A DNA stretch of 64,000 bases from assembly GCA_963825315.1 (NCBI GenBank), contig CAWGST010000005.1, positions 806,001-870,000 on the forward strand. Direction: 5' to 3'. The notes under the pieces were generated by a model that saw only the letters and a list, made by a program, of their open reading frames with translations, was not told the origin of the DNA and did no database searches. Origin of the DNA: DASRLE01 sp963825315 (lineage in GTDB: Bacteria; Verrucomicrobiota; Verrucomicrobiia; Limisphaerales; Palsa-1400). Both the position numbers and the translations under genes were made by a program. This document shows positions 53,233-61,813 of this stretch, piece after piece. Every line of letters starts with the position of its first letter. Position 1 is the stretch's first letter.

Positions 53233-54161
53233 GGGTTCTTTCCGGCGGGGGCGGCGTTGGACGCATTTGTTTGCGGCTGGATCGGTTGCAGCAAATTGAG
53301 CGGAGAGGTGCTTTGATCCAGAATCAGAGTGGCCTTTTCCTTGAGCAAGTCTTTCAGGGCCGTGAGTTGCATGTTAAAATCGGCTAATTCGGGGTTCTGC
53401 TGCAAAACTTCCAGCGATTTTATCATCTGCGCCTCTCCCTCGCCCCTGATTTTGTAGGCTTGCGCATCGGCATCCGACAGCAGATTGGCGGCATCCCGGT
53501 CCGCGGCGGACTTGATTTTGGTCGCTTCGGATTCGCCCAAAGACCGGATGCGCGAGGTGTAGGTTTCACGCTCGGCCGCCATGCGATCGAAGACATTTTG
53601 CGTGACGCTTTCCGGCAGGCCTATTTTTTTGATCTGGACGAACTGGATATCAATCCCGTAATTGAGATCCTTCGCCTGCTGTCTGACCTTTTGCAGAATC
53701 TCGCTCTCGATTTGCGCGAATTTCATTTGTTTCTCATCGGTCGAAATGAAGTCGGAAAAAGGATGTTGTCCGGCCACCTCGTTTTTGGCACTGCGCACCA
53801 AATCCTCCAGGTACCCTTGCGCGGCGGCAACGGAGCCGTTGGTGAATCTGGGAAAGAATTGCGCCGGGTTGTCGATGCGCCAGCCGACATAGACCAGGAG
53901 GAAAACAAGGTTTTGGTCGGGCAACTTCACTTGCTCGAATTTGCCCTCAAAATTTTGAATGCGCTGGTCCAGTTTATAAACGTTCTCAATCGGCCAGGGC
54001 AGGCGAAAGCCGGGGCCGGGCGTGTCCTTCACATGGTTCACCTTCCCAAACAAGGTCACAACGGCGACTTCGGATTTGCGCACCTGATAGACAAACAGCA
54101 ACAGGCCGAAAATGACGATTAAGACAAATGCGACGGCAATGGTAAGGCGGCTTCGTTTCAT
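53229..54161 (-). CDS. SPFH/band-7 protein, HflC-like
   Basis: 310 residues from the ATG at 54161; longer upstream extension would run antisense-like inside the previous gene. An N-terminal membrane helix (IAVAFVLIVIFGLLLFVYQV) precedes a band-7 domain: VVTLFGKVNHVKDTPGPGFR, LVYVGWRIDNPAQFF, GIDIQFVQIKKIGLPESVTQ and the helical RMAAERETYTSRIRSLGESE. HflC proteins assemble with HflK into cages around the FtsH protease. No ftsH is in the window. It is coupled on both sides (1 bp and 4-bp overlap). Confidence 0.88.
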   Translation of the reverse strand: MKRSRLTIAVAFVLIVIFGLLLFVYQVRKSEVAVVTLFGKVNHVKDTPGPGFRLPWPIENVYKLDQRIQNFEGKFEQVKLPDQNLVFLLVYVGWRIDNPAQFFPRFTNGSVAAAQGYLEDLVRSAKNEVAGQHPFSDFISTDEKQMKFAQIESEILQKVRQQAKDLNYGIDIQFVQIKKIGLPESVTQNVFDRMAAERETYTSRIRSLGESEATKIKSAADRDAANLLSDADAQAYKIRGEGEAQMIKSLEVLQQNPELADFNMQLTALKDLLKEKATLILDQSTSPLNLLQPIQPQTNASNAAPAGKNP

Positions 54162-54162
54162 A

Positions 54163-56019
54163 TTACTTTTTAGAGGGCGGGGGAAGTTGGTCCAACAAAT
54201 CAGGACGAACCTTGTCTTCCAGATTATAAATGAGAATATCCGGTGTATTGGTCGTGACGATGATGTATTTGCGCGCCTGGCGGCTGCCCTCCACCAACGC
54301 CTCCAGCCTGGCGCGCTGTTCATAGACCCCGTTGACGCCCGGGGCGGCAGCGTAGGCCAGCGCTTGATTCGTGAACAGCATGGCGCGGGCGGCGGCATTG
54401 GTGATCGCCCTATGTTCATCGGCTTCGGCCGCCCACACCCGGTTGGATGATTCCGCGCCGGCCCAGGCGTTGGTGCTGATGGCATAGGCCTGCGCTTGCA
54501 GGATTTTCGCCTCCCGGGTCTCGCCCGCGCCGACCACGTTTTCAAAATACTTGGCCACTTTCGACGGAGGATGAATGTCTTCCAGGCCGACAAATGTGAT
54601 CCTGGCCCCAAGTTGCAACTTATCCGCTTCCGCCTGGATGCTCCCGCGCAAAATGTCCCCGGCCACAGCGCGGCCCCGCGACATCAGATCGTCGAAATCA
54701 GCGCTGGCCAGATAATGCACCACTTCGCGCGTCGCCACGCCATTGAGCAGGGTATCCGGGTCGTTGTTGATGTAGGCCCATGAGGCCAGATTCGTGATCT
54801 GGTACTGCACCGGAATGCTGACGGCCAGCAAGTTGACCGGCGGGCTTTTGGTCTCGGATGTATAGTTGGTATTCTCACGGCTGGCCACGAGGAAATTCTC
54901 CTCCACCCCATGGGCTTTGATCCAAACAATCGTGCTGCTTCGATCGGGTATCGCGCCAACAATAAACCTTTGGATTTGTTCGGTATGGTAGCTGGTCGCC
55001 TTGTCAATCGGCCAGGGCAGTTTCAGGTGCAGCCCCGGCCCAATGACACCGTTCCGGCCCAGGGGCCGGCCAAATCGCTCCAACAACGCTTCGTCGCCAG
55101 GCTGGATCACCACAAAGCAAGTGGACAGAACAAAGACGCCCAATTGCGCCAGGATCAGCCACCCGAGGACTTTCTCCAGGAAACGATAGAACCAGCTTTC
55201 TGAAATCTTGAACCCAAATTGATAATCCAGCGCGTGCGCGGCAGTGGTGATGATCGCCTCCGGCTGGCCGAGCAATCCCACCAACCGGCTCTCATAGAGC
55301 ACGCGCGATTCTCCGCCCCGCACCCGCACACGGTAGATTTCCAGAATCAATCCCAAAAGGGTCTCCAACGCGATGAACCCGATGACGACGCACAGGAACC
55401 GGGCCACGATCAGATCCGTCCTGGGAAAACCAGCCAAAACCGCCGCGATGTCCCCCGCCACCAGGAAGCACGCATAGGCGCTCAACAGCAAATAGGCCGC
55501 GCCCGGCCGCAACAATTTTTGCCCTTGCAGCCGAACCAGTCCGCTGGAGTACTTTCCCAGCAAAAACAGGATCAATCCAAACATCCCCAGCAAGGCCATG
55601 GCCAGCGTCGCGCGATCGGCAATGATCGGCGCCATGGACTCCACTTTTTTCCAGGGCCAATAAGAGGTGGCGGCTTGCAGGATGAATAAAAGCCCGGTCA
55701 AACCAGGAACGAAATAACGTTCGAACTGCTCGCGCGAACGCCTGGCCGGAAAGGTGTCCGCCTCCGCGCCGGCAAAAAGCGACTCGCTGCCGCGGGACTT
55801 GCTCAACTCTTCCAGTTCCAGCCGCTCGAAGTGCTCCCGCTCGAGCAGGCCCATCTGAAAATAGCTCAAGAACGCCACCAGCAAGCCAAACCCGGCCAGC
55901 ACCGTGCCCAGCGCGCCCGCCGCCGTGTTGACGTAGCGGGTCACCAGCAACAGGCCCATCGTGGCCAGCAACAACACCACCCAGTTGATCAATCCGATTC
56001 TTTTTGCGCTTTGATCCAT
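54163..56019 (-). CDS. Polytopic SPFH/band-7 protein, HflK-like
   Basis: 618 residues. Unlike ordinary HflK, the first ~300 residues contain about seven membrane helices (WVVLLLATMGLLLVTRYVN; VLAGFGLLVAFLSYF; ALLGMFGLILFLLGKY; and others) before the band-7 domain (about 300-560: VIQPGDEALLERFGRPLGRN, GLHLKLPWPIDKATSY, SIPVQYQITNLASWAY, IQAEADKLQLGARITFVGLE). A helical tail follows. It begins 7 bp after the first permease gene and is the first of three consecutive SPFH genes. Confidence 0.88.
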   Translation of the reverse strand: MDQSAKRIGLINWVVLLLATMGLLLVTRYVNTAAGALGTVLAGFGLLVAFLSYFQMGLLEREHFERLELEELSKSRGSESLFAGAEADTFPARRSREQFERYFVPGLTGLLFILQAATSYWPWKKVESMAPIIADRATLAMALLGMFGLILFLLGKYSSGLVRLQGQKLLRPGAAYLLLSAYACFLVAGDIAAVLAGFPRTDLIVARFLCVVIGFIALETLLGLILEIYRVRVRGGESRVLYESRLVGLLGQPEAIITTAAHALDYQFGFKISESWFYRFLEKVLGWLILAQLGVFVLSTCFVVIQPGDEALLERFGRPLGRNGVIGPGLHLKLPWPIDKATSYHTEQIQRFIVGAIPDRSSTIVWIKAHGVEENFLVASRENTNYTSETKSPPVNLLAVSIPVQYQITNLASWAYINNDPDTLLNGVATREVVHYLASADFDDLMSRGRAVAGDILRGSIQAEADKLQLGARITFVGLEDIHPPSKVAKYFENVVGAGETREAKILQAQAYAISTNAWAGAESSNRVWAAEADEHRAITNAAARAMLFTNQALAYAAAPGVNGVYEQRARLEALVEGSRQARKYIIVTTNTPDILIYNLEDKVRPDLLDQLPPPSKK

Positions 56020-56026
56020 TGCGGTT

Positions 56027-56989
56027 TCAACTCAGTTCGCGATCTTCAAACAGCGCCAGAGCCAGGGCCAGGATCGCTCCGATATAGGCGCAGGCGTAAC
56101 CCAGCGCCTTGCCCAAATAGGCCAGGGGAATCCGGTTCTTTTCATCCAGCGCATCTGCCACCCAGAACAGTTGCCAGTTCGGCGTCACCGTGTAAAGCGC
56201 CGATGCCCACCATGAACCGGCCTTGGCCCGCGTTCCCCAAAAATAATCCGACACCAGCCCCAACAAAAACAACGCTGAACAAATGGCCAGCGCCGGCACC
56301 ACTTCCACACGGGTCGAGCAGGCCAGCGCCAGCGCCGCCAATATCAGCAGCGCCATCAGTATCAGGGCCGACGCCGGAACGACCCGCCAGTCCAGTCCCG
56401 TGTAATCCGCGCCCATGCGCGCGGCTTCCCGCGGTATAAATTGCAGGACGCCAAAGGCCAAAACCGCCATGATCACCACCGCCACAACCGCGTCCGAGAC
56501 AAACGGACGGCGCAGGAAAAAATTGGTCAGCCCGCCTATCCCATAGGCCAGGACCAGCGCTCCGCAAAAAACTTCCAGGCCCGGGTAATCAATGTCCCCA
56601 TAGGCATCAAAGGCCATGCGCGTCGCCAGCAGCGCCGCAATGCAATTGACGAAGGTCAAGACGGTCAGGGCCAGGGCCAGCCCCGCGTACTTGGCCAGCA
56701 GGAATTGCGCGCGTCCCACCGGTTTGGCCAGCACGGCCAGGGCGGTGCCGCTGCGGATTTCCCGCGCCACCGACGCCGAGGCGCTCAGGACCGCCCCAAA
56801 AAGCCCGGCCAGAAGCATCACCGCCAGCGCGCTGGTCTTGACCAGTTTGGGTTCATCCCCGAACCCAAAATAATTGATGCAGGCCAGAAAAACCTCAAAC
56901 AGCGCCGACATCGTCATCAGCAGCAAAAAAACCGGCTGCCGGATCAATTCCATAAACGCATTGCTGGCGATGGCAATAAATTGTCGCAT
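56027..56989 (-). CDS. ABC-2-type permease
   Basis: 320 residues with about eight membrane helices. The first cytoplasmic segment has ASASVAREIRSGTALAVLAK, the usual ABC-2 coupling loop, followed by PVGRAQFLLAKYAGLALALT. It resembles permeases that work with a NatA-like ATPase; the only ATPase candidate is five genes downstream in the same operon. It is the first gene of the operon. No promoter was identified with confidence. Confidence 0.85.
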   Translation of the reverse strand: MRQFIAIASNAFMELIRQPVFLLLMTMSALFEVFLACINYFGFGDEPKLVKTSALAVMLLAGLFGAVLSASASVAREIRSGTALAVLAKPVGRAQFLLAKYAGLALALTVLTFVNCIAALLATRMAFDAYGDIDYPGLEVFCGALVLAYGIGGLTNFFLRRPFVSDAVVAVVIMAVLAFGVLQFIPREAARMGADYTGLDWRVVPASALILMALLILAALALACSTRVEVVPALAICSALFLLGLVSDYFWGTRAKAGSWWASALYTVTPNWQLFWVADALDEKNRIPLAYLGKALGYACAYIGAILALALALFEDRELS

Positions 56990-57135
56990 GATTTCAGGCA
57001 GACCGGACGGCCGGCAGCGGCTGACACGTTACGACGACTTTGCTCATTTGCAATGGGTTATTCCCTGTCTGCATGGACAAATTTGAGACAACCTTCTTAC
57101 GGAAAGATTCAAAAACGGCAAGACAAGAATTTCGA

Positions 57136-58146
57136 TTACTCCTGGTCCGTCACGGCGTCGTGGAACTTGAGAATGTCCCCTTTCTCGCCTTTGAGTTCCC
57201 CTTCCTTGAACTTTATGGCCGCGCGCGGATGCAGGTTGCGCAGGCCGGTCAGGAGATAGGGCAAGTCATAGCCCCAGAGCAGTTTGGCCCGCATCGGCTC
57301 AATGTGATTCTGCACGCAGTCGAGGATGGGGCGGAGCTGGTATTTTGGGTTGTGCAGAAAACCGATGAGCAATTCCATCGGGCAATTGCCCGCGCCGCGG
57401 CCCAGGCCGGCCATGGTGGCGTCGAGGAAATTGGCGCCCAGGATGATGCCTTCGATGGTGTTGGCGTAGGCCAATTGCAAATTGTTGTGCGCATGCACGC
57501 CCACCTCCTTGCCGGCAGGCTTGCAATGGGAAAGATATTTCTTCACCAGATAACGCATCTGCTCGCTGTAAAACGCGCCGAAACTGTCCACCAGATAAAT
57601 GACTTTGGCTTCGGATTTGGCCAGCATGGCCAGCCCTTCGTCCAATTCCCGGTCGGGAATGATGGAGGCCGCCATCAAATTGACCGTCGTTTCGTAGCCT
57701 TTGTCGTGCGCGTCCTTGACCATGTCGAGCGCGGTGGGAATCTGACTGATGTAAGTCGCCACGCGGATCATGTCCACGACGCTGTCTTTTTTCGGCAATA
57801 TGTCTTGATGGTAATCACACCGCTCCGCATCGGCCATGACGGTCAGTTTGAGATCCGTTTTGTTCTCGCCGACCACGCGGCGCATGTCCTCCTCCGTGCA
57901 GTATTTCCAACAGCCGTGTTCCCCCTGCTTGATCCCTTTGCGCGACGCCTTGTAGCCCAGCTCCATATAATCAATGCCGGCAGCGATGCACGTCTCATAC
58001 ACCAGCCTCACAATTTTGTCGTCGAAATGGTGATTGTTCATCAATCCGCCGTCGCGGATGGTGCAATCGAGCACTTTGATTTCGGGCCGGTAAGAGAGCC
58101 AGCGGCGCTCCGCCGTATCCCTGGTTTTAGCGATCTTGGCACTCAT
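57136..58146 (-). CDS. HMGL-family aldolase (homocitrate synthase/4-hydroxy-2-oxovalerate aldolase-like)
   Basis: 336 residues from the ATG at 58146; the frame is open upstream but an earlier start is less likely. Motifs: VLDCTIRDGGLMNNHHFDD (catalytic Arg-Asp, near 25), MELGYKASRKG, VDSFGAFYSEQM, and the metal His pair VGVHAHNNLQLAYAN near 220, with DATMAGLGRGAGNCPMELLI. It cleaves or forms a C-C bond at a 2-oxo acid, using a divalent metal. Substrate unknown. It is separate from the operon upstream. Confidence 0.85.
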   Translation of the reverse strand: MSAKIAKTRDTAERRWLSYRPEIKVLDCTIRDGGLMNNHHFDDKIVRLVYETCIAAGIDYMELGYKASRKGIKQGEHGCWKYCTEEDMRRVVGENKTDLKLTVMADAERCDYHQDILPKKDSVVDMIRVATYISQIPTALDMVKDAHDKGYETTVNLMAASIIPDRELDEGLAMLAKSEAKVIYLVDSFGAFYSEQMRYLVKKYLSHCKPAGKEVGVHAHNNLQLAYANTIEGIILGANFLDATMAGLGRGAGNCPMELLIGFLHNPKYQLRPILDCVQNHIEPMRAKLLWGYDLPYLLTGLRNLHPRAAIKFKEGELKGEKGDILKFHDAVTDQE

Positions 58147-58613
58147 GTCGGGCCTGTTCGTAAATGATTCACGCCGCAGTGTGAAGCTAACCGCGCCCAA
58201 AAGCAAGTTTTTGAAGGGCGGCATTTTTGAAGGGTGCGGGACAGAATTCTTCGCGTGTTTTGCCTTTCAGTTTGAAGCGCCGGAAAAAACCCGAAGTCCA
58301 TCTTTGAAATTCCCAGGAAAACCCGCCCCAAAAAAACAGTGAAGTATTCACGGTTTTGGTTTTTCCCTGATGTCTGACGGCTGTTTTAATTTGTTGCAAC
58401 TGCTTTATCTTGTGATGTTTGTGACTTGCGCCGTTTTTTCTTGACAATATTTTTTGTTGACAATCATTTGGGTCTGCCCTCTCTTCTTTCACTCCGATGG
58501 TGAAGGATGCGCTGGATAATCCGGCGCAAGCGAATACGTGCCGCTGCCATTTTCGCCTTTTTGTTGTGTCATACCCCGTTGCTCGCTATAACACGGTGCA
58601 TGACAGCGCCATT
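58147..58613. other. Intergenic, no gene seen
   Basis: About 470 bp, AT-richer than the surroundings. A TTGACAATATTTTTTGTTGACA segment-like pair of TTGACA boxes occurs near 58441-58461, possible promoter elements for the antirepressor remnant. No structured RNA was recognised. Confidence 0.4.
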
Positions 58614-59155
58614 ATGAAAAAAGATCTGGCCATTTTTGAAGGACACAGAATCCGCCGCCTCTACGACGAAAAGACCGAGACCTGGTGGTTTTCGGTCGTG
58701 GACATCATCCGGGTGCTGACCCAGCAGCCGGATTATCAGGCGGCCAGAAAGTATTGGAAGGTTCTAAAAGGCCGCCTGGCTAAAGAGGGAAGTCAACTGG
58801 TAACAAAATGTTACCAGTTGAAAATGGCGGCGGATGACGGAAGGCTGCGCCTCACCGATGTCGCCAATGCCGAGACCCTGCTTCGCCTCGTCCAAAAACC
58901 CAGAACCTCCGCGACCACAGGAGCGAGGCCGAACTCATCTTCACCGCCCTGGCCGAACTTTCCACCCGCCAGATTGCCGAGACCATCGTCGCCACCGGCA
59001 TGGCCGAAAACAAGACCGCCGCGAAGACCGGCGGCAAGATTGCCAGACGCGTCCGCTTGGAACTCGAAGCCAAGACCGGCAAAAAAGTCGTGACCGGCGA
59101 AAACTACCTGCCACCGGGCGGCGCCAAAACAATCCGGGGGCCGAACGATGAATAA
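58614..59155 (+). pseudogene. Phage-type BRO-N antirepressor with internal deletion
   Basis: The start MKKDLAIFEGHRIRRLYDEK, WWFSVVDIIRVLTQ and VTKCYQLKMAADDGRLRLTD is a BRO-N/antirepressor domain. At about 58890 the sequence jumps from LLRLVQ to a different frame reading NLRDHRSEAELIFTALAELS, ENKTAAKTGGKIARRVRLEL and VVTGENYL, which is the conserved C-terminal part of the same family. The ~90 residues usually between them are missing. The gene is thus deleted and frameshifted, and marks former prophage or mobile DNA. Confidence 0.75.
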
Positions 59156-59227
59156 ACCGTCTCCCACCTTGAACTCCTGCCTCTGGCAGCTTTATTTTTC
59201 CAATACATCGCAGGTATCCTGACCGGC

Positions 59228-59647
59228 GTGGGCTTCGACATTCACAAGCAGATTGCAAAACGGCGGGCAAAGCAGGCGGCATCGCCGGAAAAACTTACGC
59301 CACCGCCACCCGATAACGAAGTGTTCAAGATGGAAGTCAAAGCAAAGACCAAAGGGGGCGCTGTCGCTGGAATTCTCCTTCTCACCGAATTGGTCCGATC
59401 TATCGCGAATCCGACCTTGTACGATCGGCAATGTTCGATCGAGGAGAATCCGATTACATTTGAGGGCGGTTCGAGGCTTTATCCTCTACGGATTCTGGAT
59501 AGTATTGCTTTTCTGGGGGACAAACAAAGGCGCGATAGGGAACTCTGTAACGTGTTATATCGCGATGTTTGTCCTACAAGCCAGCATGGACCTAAACCGT
59601 CTGGCATAACCTCCGGCCAAATCCTGCCAAAGGAATCAAAAACGTGA
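59228..59647 (+). CDS. Doubtful small reading frame, possible membrane protein remnant
   Basis: 139 codons from a GTG. The frame is open further upstream to the antirepressor stop, where it reads PLAALFFQYIAGILTGVGFD, a membrane-helix-like stretch, followed by IHKQIAKRRAKQAASPEKLT. The second half (from LYDRQCSIEE) looks non-coding. No family recognised and no start with a ribosome site. It may be a decayed gene. Confidence 0.25.
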   Translation: MGFDIHKQIAKRRAKQAASPEKLTPPPPDNEVFKMEVKAKTKGGAVAGILLLTELVRSIANPTLYDRQCSIEENPITFEGGSRLYPLRILDSIAFLGDKQRRDRELCNVLYRDVCPTSQHGPKPSGITSGQILPKESKT

Positions 59648-59990
59648 TTTTCCTCAATAAGAGTCTTTAGGATAGCCTATCCAGGTAATGCTGCGAATTG
59701 ACATAAGCGGAGACCTGCCGCCGCGAAGCCGGGAAATGCCCTCGAATTATTGACCAATAATAGCTTCAATGCCGCAAGAAGCTAAACGTGGTCTGCATCT
59801 AAATAGATACGATGAAGCTGCCGCCCCAGCGTGTCAAGTGGTTGCGGTGATCCCAAACCGTTGCCTAAGAAAATTTTGAACCGCGAACCACGGGTATGTG
59901 GTTTGTCAAAGGGTAAATCTTTAAATTCTTCATTTTTGTTTTAAGCTGATTTTGCGGTTGGGAGGATAGGGCTCTGCAGGAGTGCAACCT
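59648..59990. other. Non-coding stretch left of the IS110 transposase
   Basis: No supported gene. The last part (from about 59860) may already belong to the IS110 element, because its non-coding ends are typically 100-300 bp. The exact terminus could not be placed. Confidence 0.4.
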
Positions 59991-60038
59991 GAGCGCCCAA
60001 TCGCCCGTGGATTGCGGATGCATCCGCTCCTGGCGCTC
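59991..60038 (-). ncRNA. Structured non-coding segment 3' of the IS110 transposase (bridge-RNA candidate)
   Basis: GAGCGCC (59991-59997) pairs with GGCGCTC (60032-60038) and encloses the perfect palindrome GCGGATGCATCCGC (60014-60027). It is 60 bp beyond the transposase stop. IS110/IS1111 elements encode a structured guide (bridge) RNA in one non-coding end, on either side depending on subgroup. Only the fold is seen here; transcription and guide loops are unproven. Confidence 0.35.
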
Positions 60039-60099
60039 TCCTTTTGGGGGCGCGCCGGGAGTTTCCTGCGCAAGCCATGGTCCAAAGCGATAAACTCAC

Positions 60100-61371
60100 T
60101 CATTTTAAGCCGGTGGTTGTGGAGGCGGGCGTGAATCCTGGGCGCAAGAAACCGTCCTTGTCGCGGGTGTAAACCGTCTGGGCCAAGACATAGGTTCTCC
60201 CGTCCTTGAGCAAGCCATAGGTTTCTTCTCTGAAAACTTTTCGTGTTTTGCCCAGGGTTTTAAGCCCCCTGGCTCCGACGCTGGCCATGATTTTTCCCAC
60301 CTTGAGGGCCAGGCGCTCGTCGATTTCTTCCAGGGGAGTCCAGCGGCCCATCATCAAATACCAAACGGCCACGGCGAGTTTGCGAGCCATGGCGCCGACA
60401 GTGAGGTTGATTGAGCTTTTGCGCCGCAGCAGCTTTTTACCCCATTGCGCCAGAGGATTTTTGGAACAACGCAGGACGGCTTGGGCGGCCTCGACCAACA
60501 GGCTGCGCAAGTCTTTGCGGCCATGGCCGGCGATGCCGCCGCTCCATTGGCCTTCACCGCTGTCGTCAAAGGCGGGGTTCAGCCCGATATACTTGACGAG
60601 TTTCTTGGGGTGGGCAAAGCGGTGGATGTCGCCGATGAGAGCGCCGAGGGCAAAGGCCACCATTTCCCGGACGCCGCAGAGCCGCACAATGGACAATAGC
60701 TGCGGGTCGGAGAGGACTTCCTGGGCGATCAAACTGCGCCAATGGGACCGCTGTTCATCGGCATGGCGCAATTCCATGAGCATCCCCTCAATGACCTGCC
60801 ATTGGCGGGGAGACCAGGGGTGGGTTTTGCGCAGCAGTTCTTCAGCCGCCTTGCCTTTGGCCAAAGGCGTGCCTTTTTGCAGGCGCACTCCGTTGTCGCT
60901 CAGATAAGAGAGGAGGCGGTTGCGCATTTGGGTGCTGCGCTTGACGGCCTTGCGGTGGGCATGGAACCAGTCGCGCCGTTCCTGGGTTTTGACGTCGGGC
61001 ACCCAGACGGTCTTGGCCGTCCCGGCCAGATAAGCCTTGCCGATGCGCACAGCGCTGATCTTGTCATTATTGGCGTGGGCTTCCTTGAGCTTGCCCATCT
61101 GGCAACTCTCCAGGACCAGGGCCTTTCGATCCAGCGCCGCCAAGGTGCGCACGACTTGGAAGCTGTTGCCAGAAGCTTCCAAGACAAAGAGGTCTTGGGC
61201 CGTGGTGTGCTTTTTGGCCCAACCGGCGAGTTGGGCCAATGGGACTTGGTTGAAAATCTTCTCCGTCACGGCTGCGGCCGGGGTGGGGCCCTGGAGCAGC
61301 GCGGCGGTGAAGGTGTCCGGATGACAATCAAAGCCGATCACCCGTGGAAGGAAGTTTGCATTTTTGTCCAT
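60100..61371 (-). CDS. IS110-family transposase (DEDD recombinase)
   Basis: 423 residues from the ATG at 61371; upstream in-frame codons are unlikely to be coding. The N-terminal RuvC-like DEDD domain opens PRVIGFDCHPDTFTAALLQ, with VLEASGNSFQVV near 95 and later acidic residues (NNDKISAVRIGKAY). The C-terminal Transposase_20 domain has LVKYIGLNPAFDDSGEGQWS, then GGIAGHGRKDLRSLLVEAA, which holds the expected catalytic Ser. The frame is intact. IS110 enzymes work with an element-encoded bridge RNA and make no classical terminal repeats or target duplications. Confidence 0.92.
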   Translation of the reverse strand: MDKNANFLPRVIGFDCHPDTFTAALLQGPTPAAAVTEKIFNQVPLAQLAGWAKKHTTAQDLFVLEASGNSFQVVRTLAALDRKALVLESCQMGKLKEAHANNDKISAVRIGKAYLAGTAKTVWVPDVKTQERRDWFHAHRKAVKRSTQMRNRLLSYLSDNGVRLQKGTPLAKGKAAEELLRKTHPWSPRQWQVIEGMLMELRHADEQRSHWRSLIAQEVLSDPQLLSIVRLCGVREMVAFALGALIGDIHRFAHPKKLVKYIGLNPAFDDSGEGQWSGGIAGHGRKDLRSLLVEAAQAVLRCSKNPLAQWGKKLLRRKSSINLTVGAMARKLAVAVWYLMMGRWTPLEEIDERLALKVGKIMASVGARGLKTLGKTRKVFREETYGLLKDGRTYVLAQTVYTRDKDGFLRPGFTPASTTTGLK

Positions 61372-61415
61372 TTTAGTGCTTTCTTTTAGTTGTGCAGGCG
61401 GACGGAAACGGGTCA

Positions 61416-61470
61416 GGCGATTACATGCACTCAGGTATGCGGGGCGGTCCCCATGTAGGTGCTTTTCGCC
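61416..61470 (-). ncRNA. Structured segment 5' of the IS110 transposase (alternative bridge-RNA candidate)
   Basis: On the minus strand GGCGA...TCGCC (61466-61470 with 61416-61420) encloses a GGGG-ACCG-CCCC hairpin and an ACATG/CATGT pairing. It lies 45-100 bp before the transposase start, where the IS110 subgroup usually encodes its bridge RNA. Fold only; no promoter assigned. Confidence 0.3.
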
Positions 61471-61680
61471 GGTGCTCATTCACTAAAACGGAGATTAAAC
61501 TCCAAGCGTAGTTCTCGAGCATCTCCCGTAATCCACCTGCTGGTTAGCAGCCAACAGGTCCTTATGGTGACCATGTTTCCGTCCGCACTGCAATTGCTGC
61601 CTGAGTTTTTCAGGACCGCTCCGCTGACAAAACACATACCCTCGCCAAATACGCGAACCGCAATGCCGTTTTTGACACGG

Positions 61681-61746
61681 GGTAGGGCGAGACTCTGTCG
61701 AGCCGTGAATAAATCGAGTTGGGGTTCGACGGAGTCTCACCCTACC
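61681..61746. repeat. GTAGGGCGAGACTC hairpin element
   Basis: GGTAGGGCGAGACTCTGTCG (61681-61700) is complementary, with two or three mismatches, to the segment ending CACCCTACC at 61746, with a 24-bp loop. It is compact, has sharp ends and lies in a spacer with no gene (61480-61813). It looks like a small non-autonomous dispersed element. Confidence 0.75.
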
Positions 61747-61813
61747 GGTTGTCGCTTCGTGCGCTTCGTGGTGGAAATTGGGTTGCAGCTTGGCTGCGCT
61801 GGAGGGACTGGTA

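Larger units (their letters stand above)
59991..61470 (-). mobile_element. IS110-family element, boundaries not resolved
   Basis: Placed around the intact transposase and its two structured flanks. No terminal inverted repeat or target duplication could be recognised, as is normal for this family. The true element may extend up to about 100 bp beyond either limit. Confidence 0.55.
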
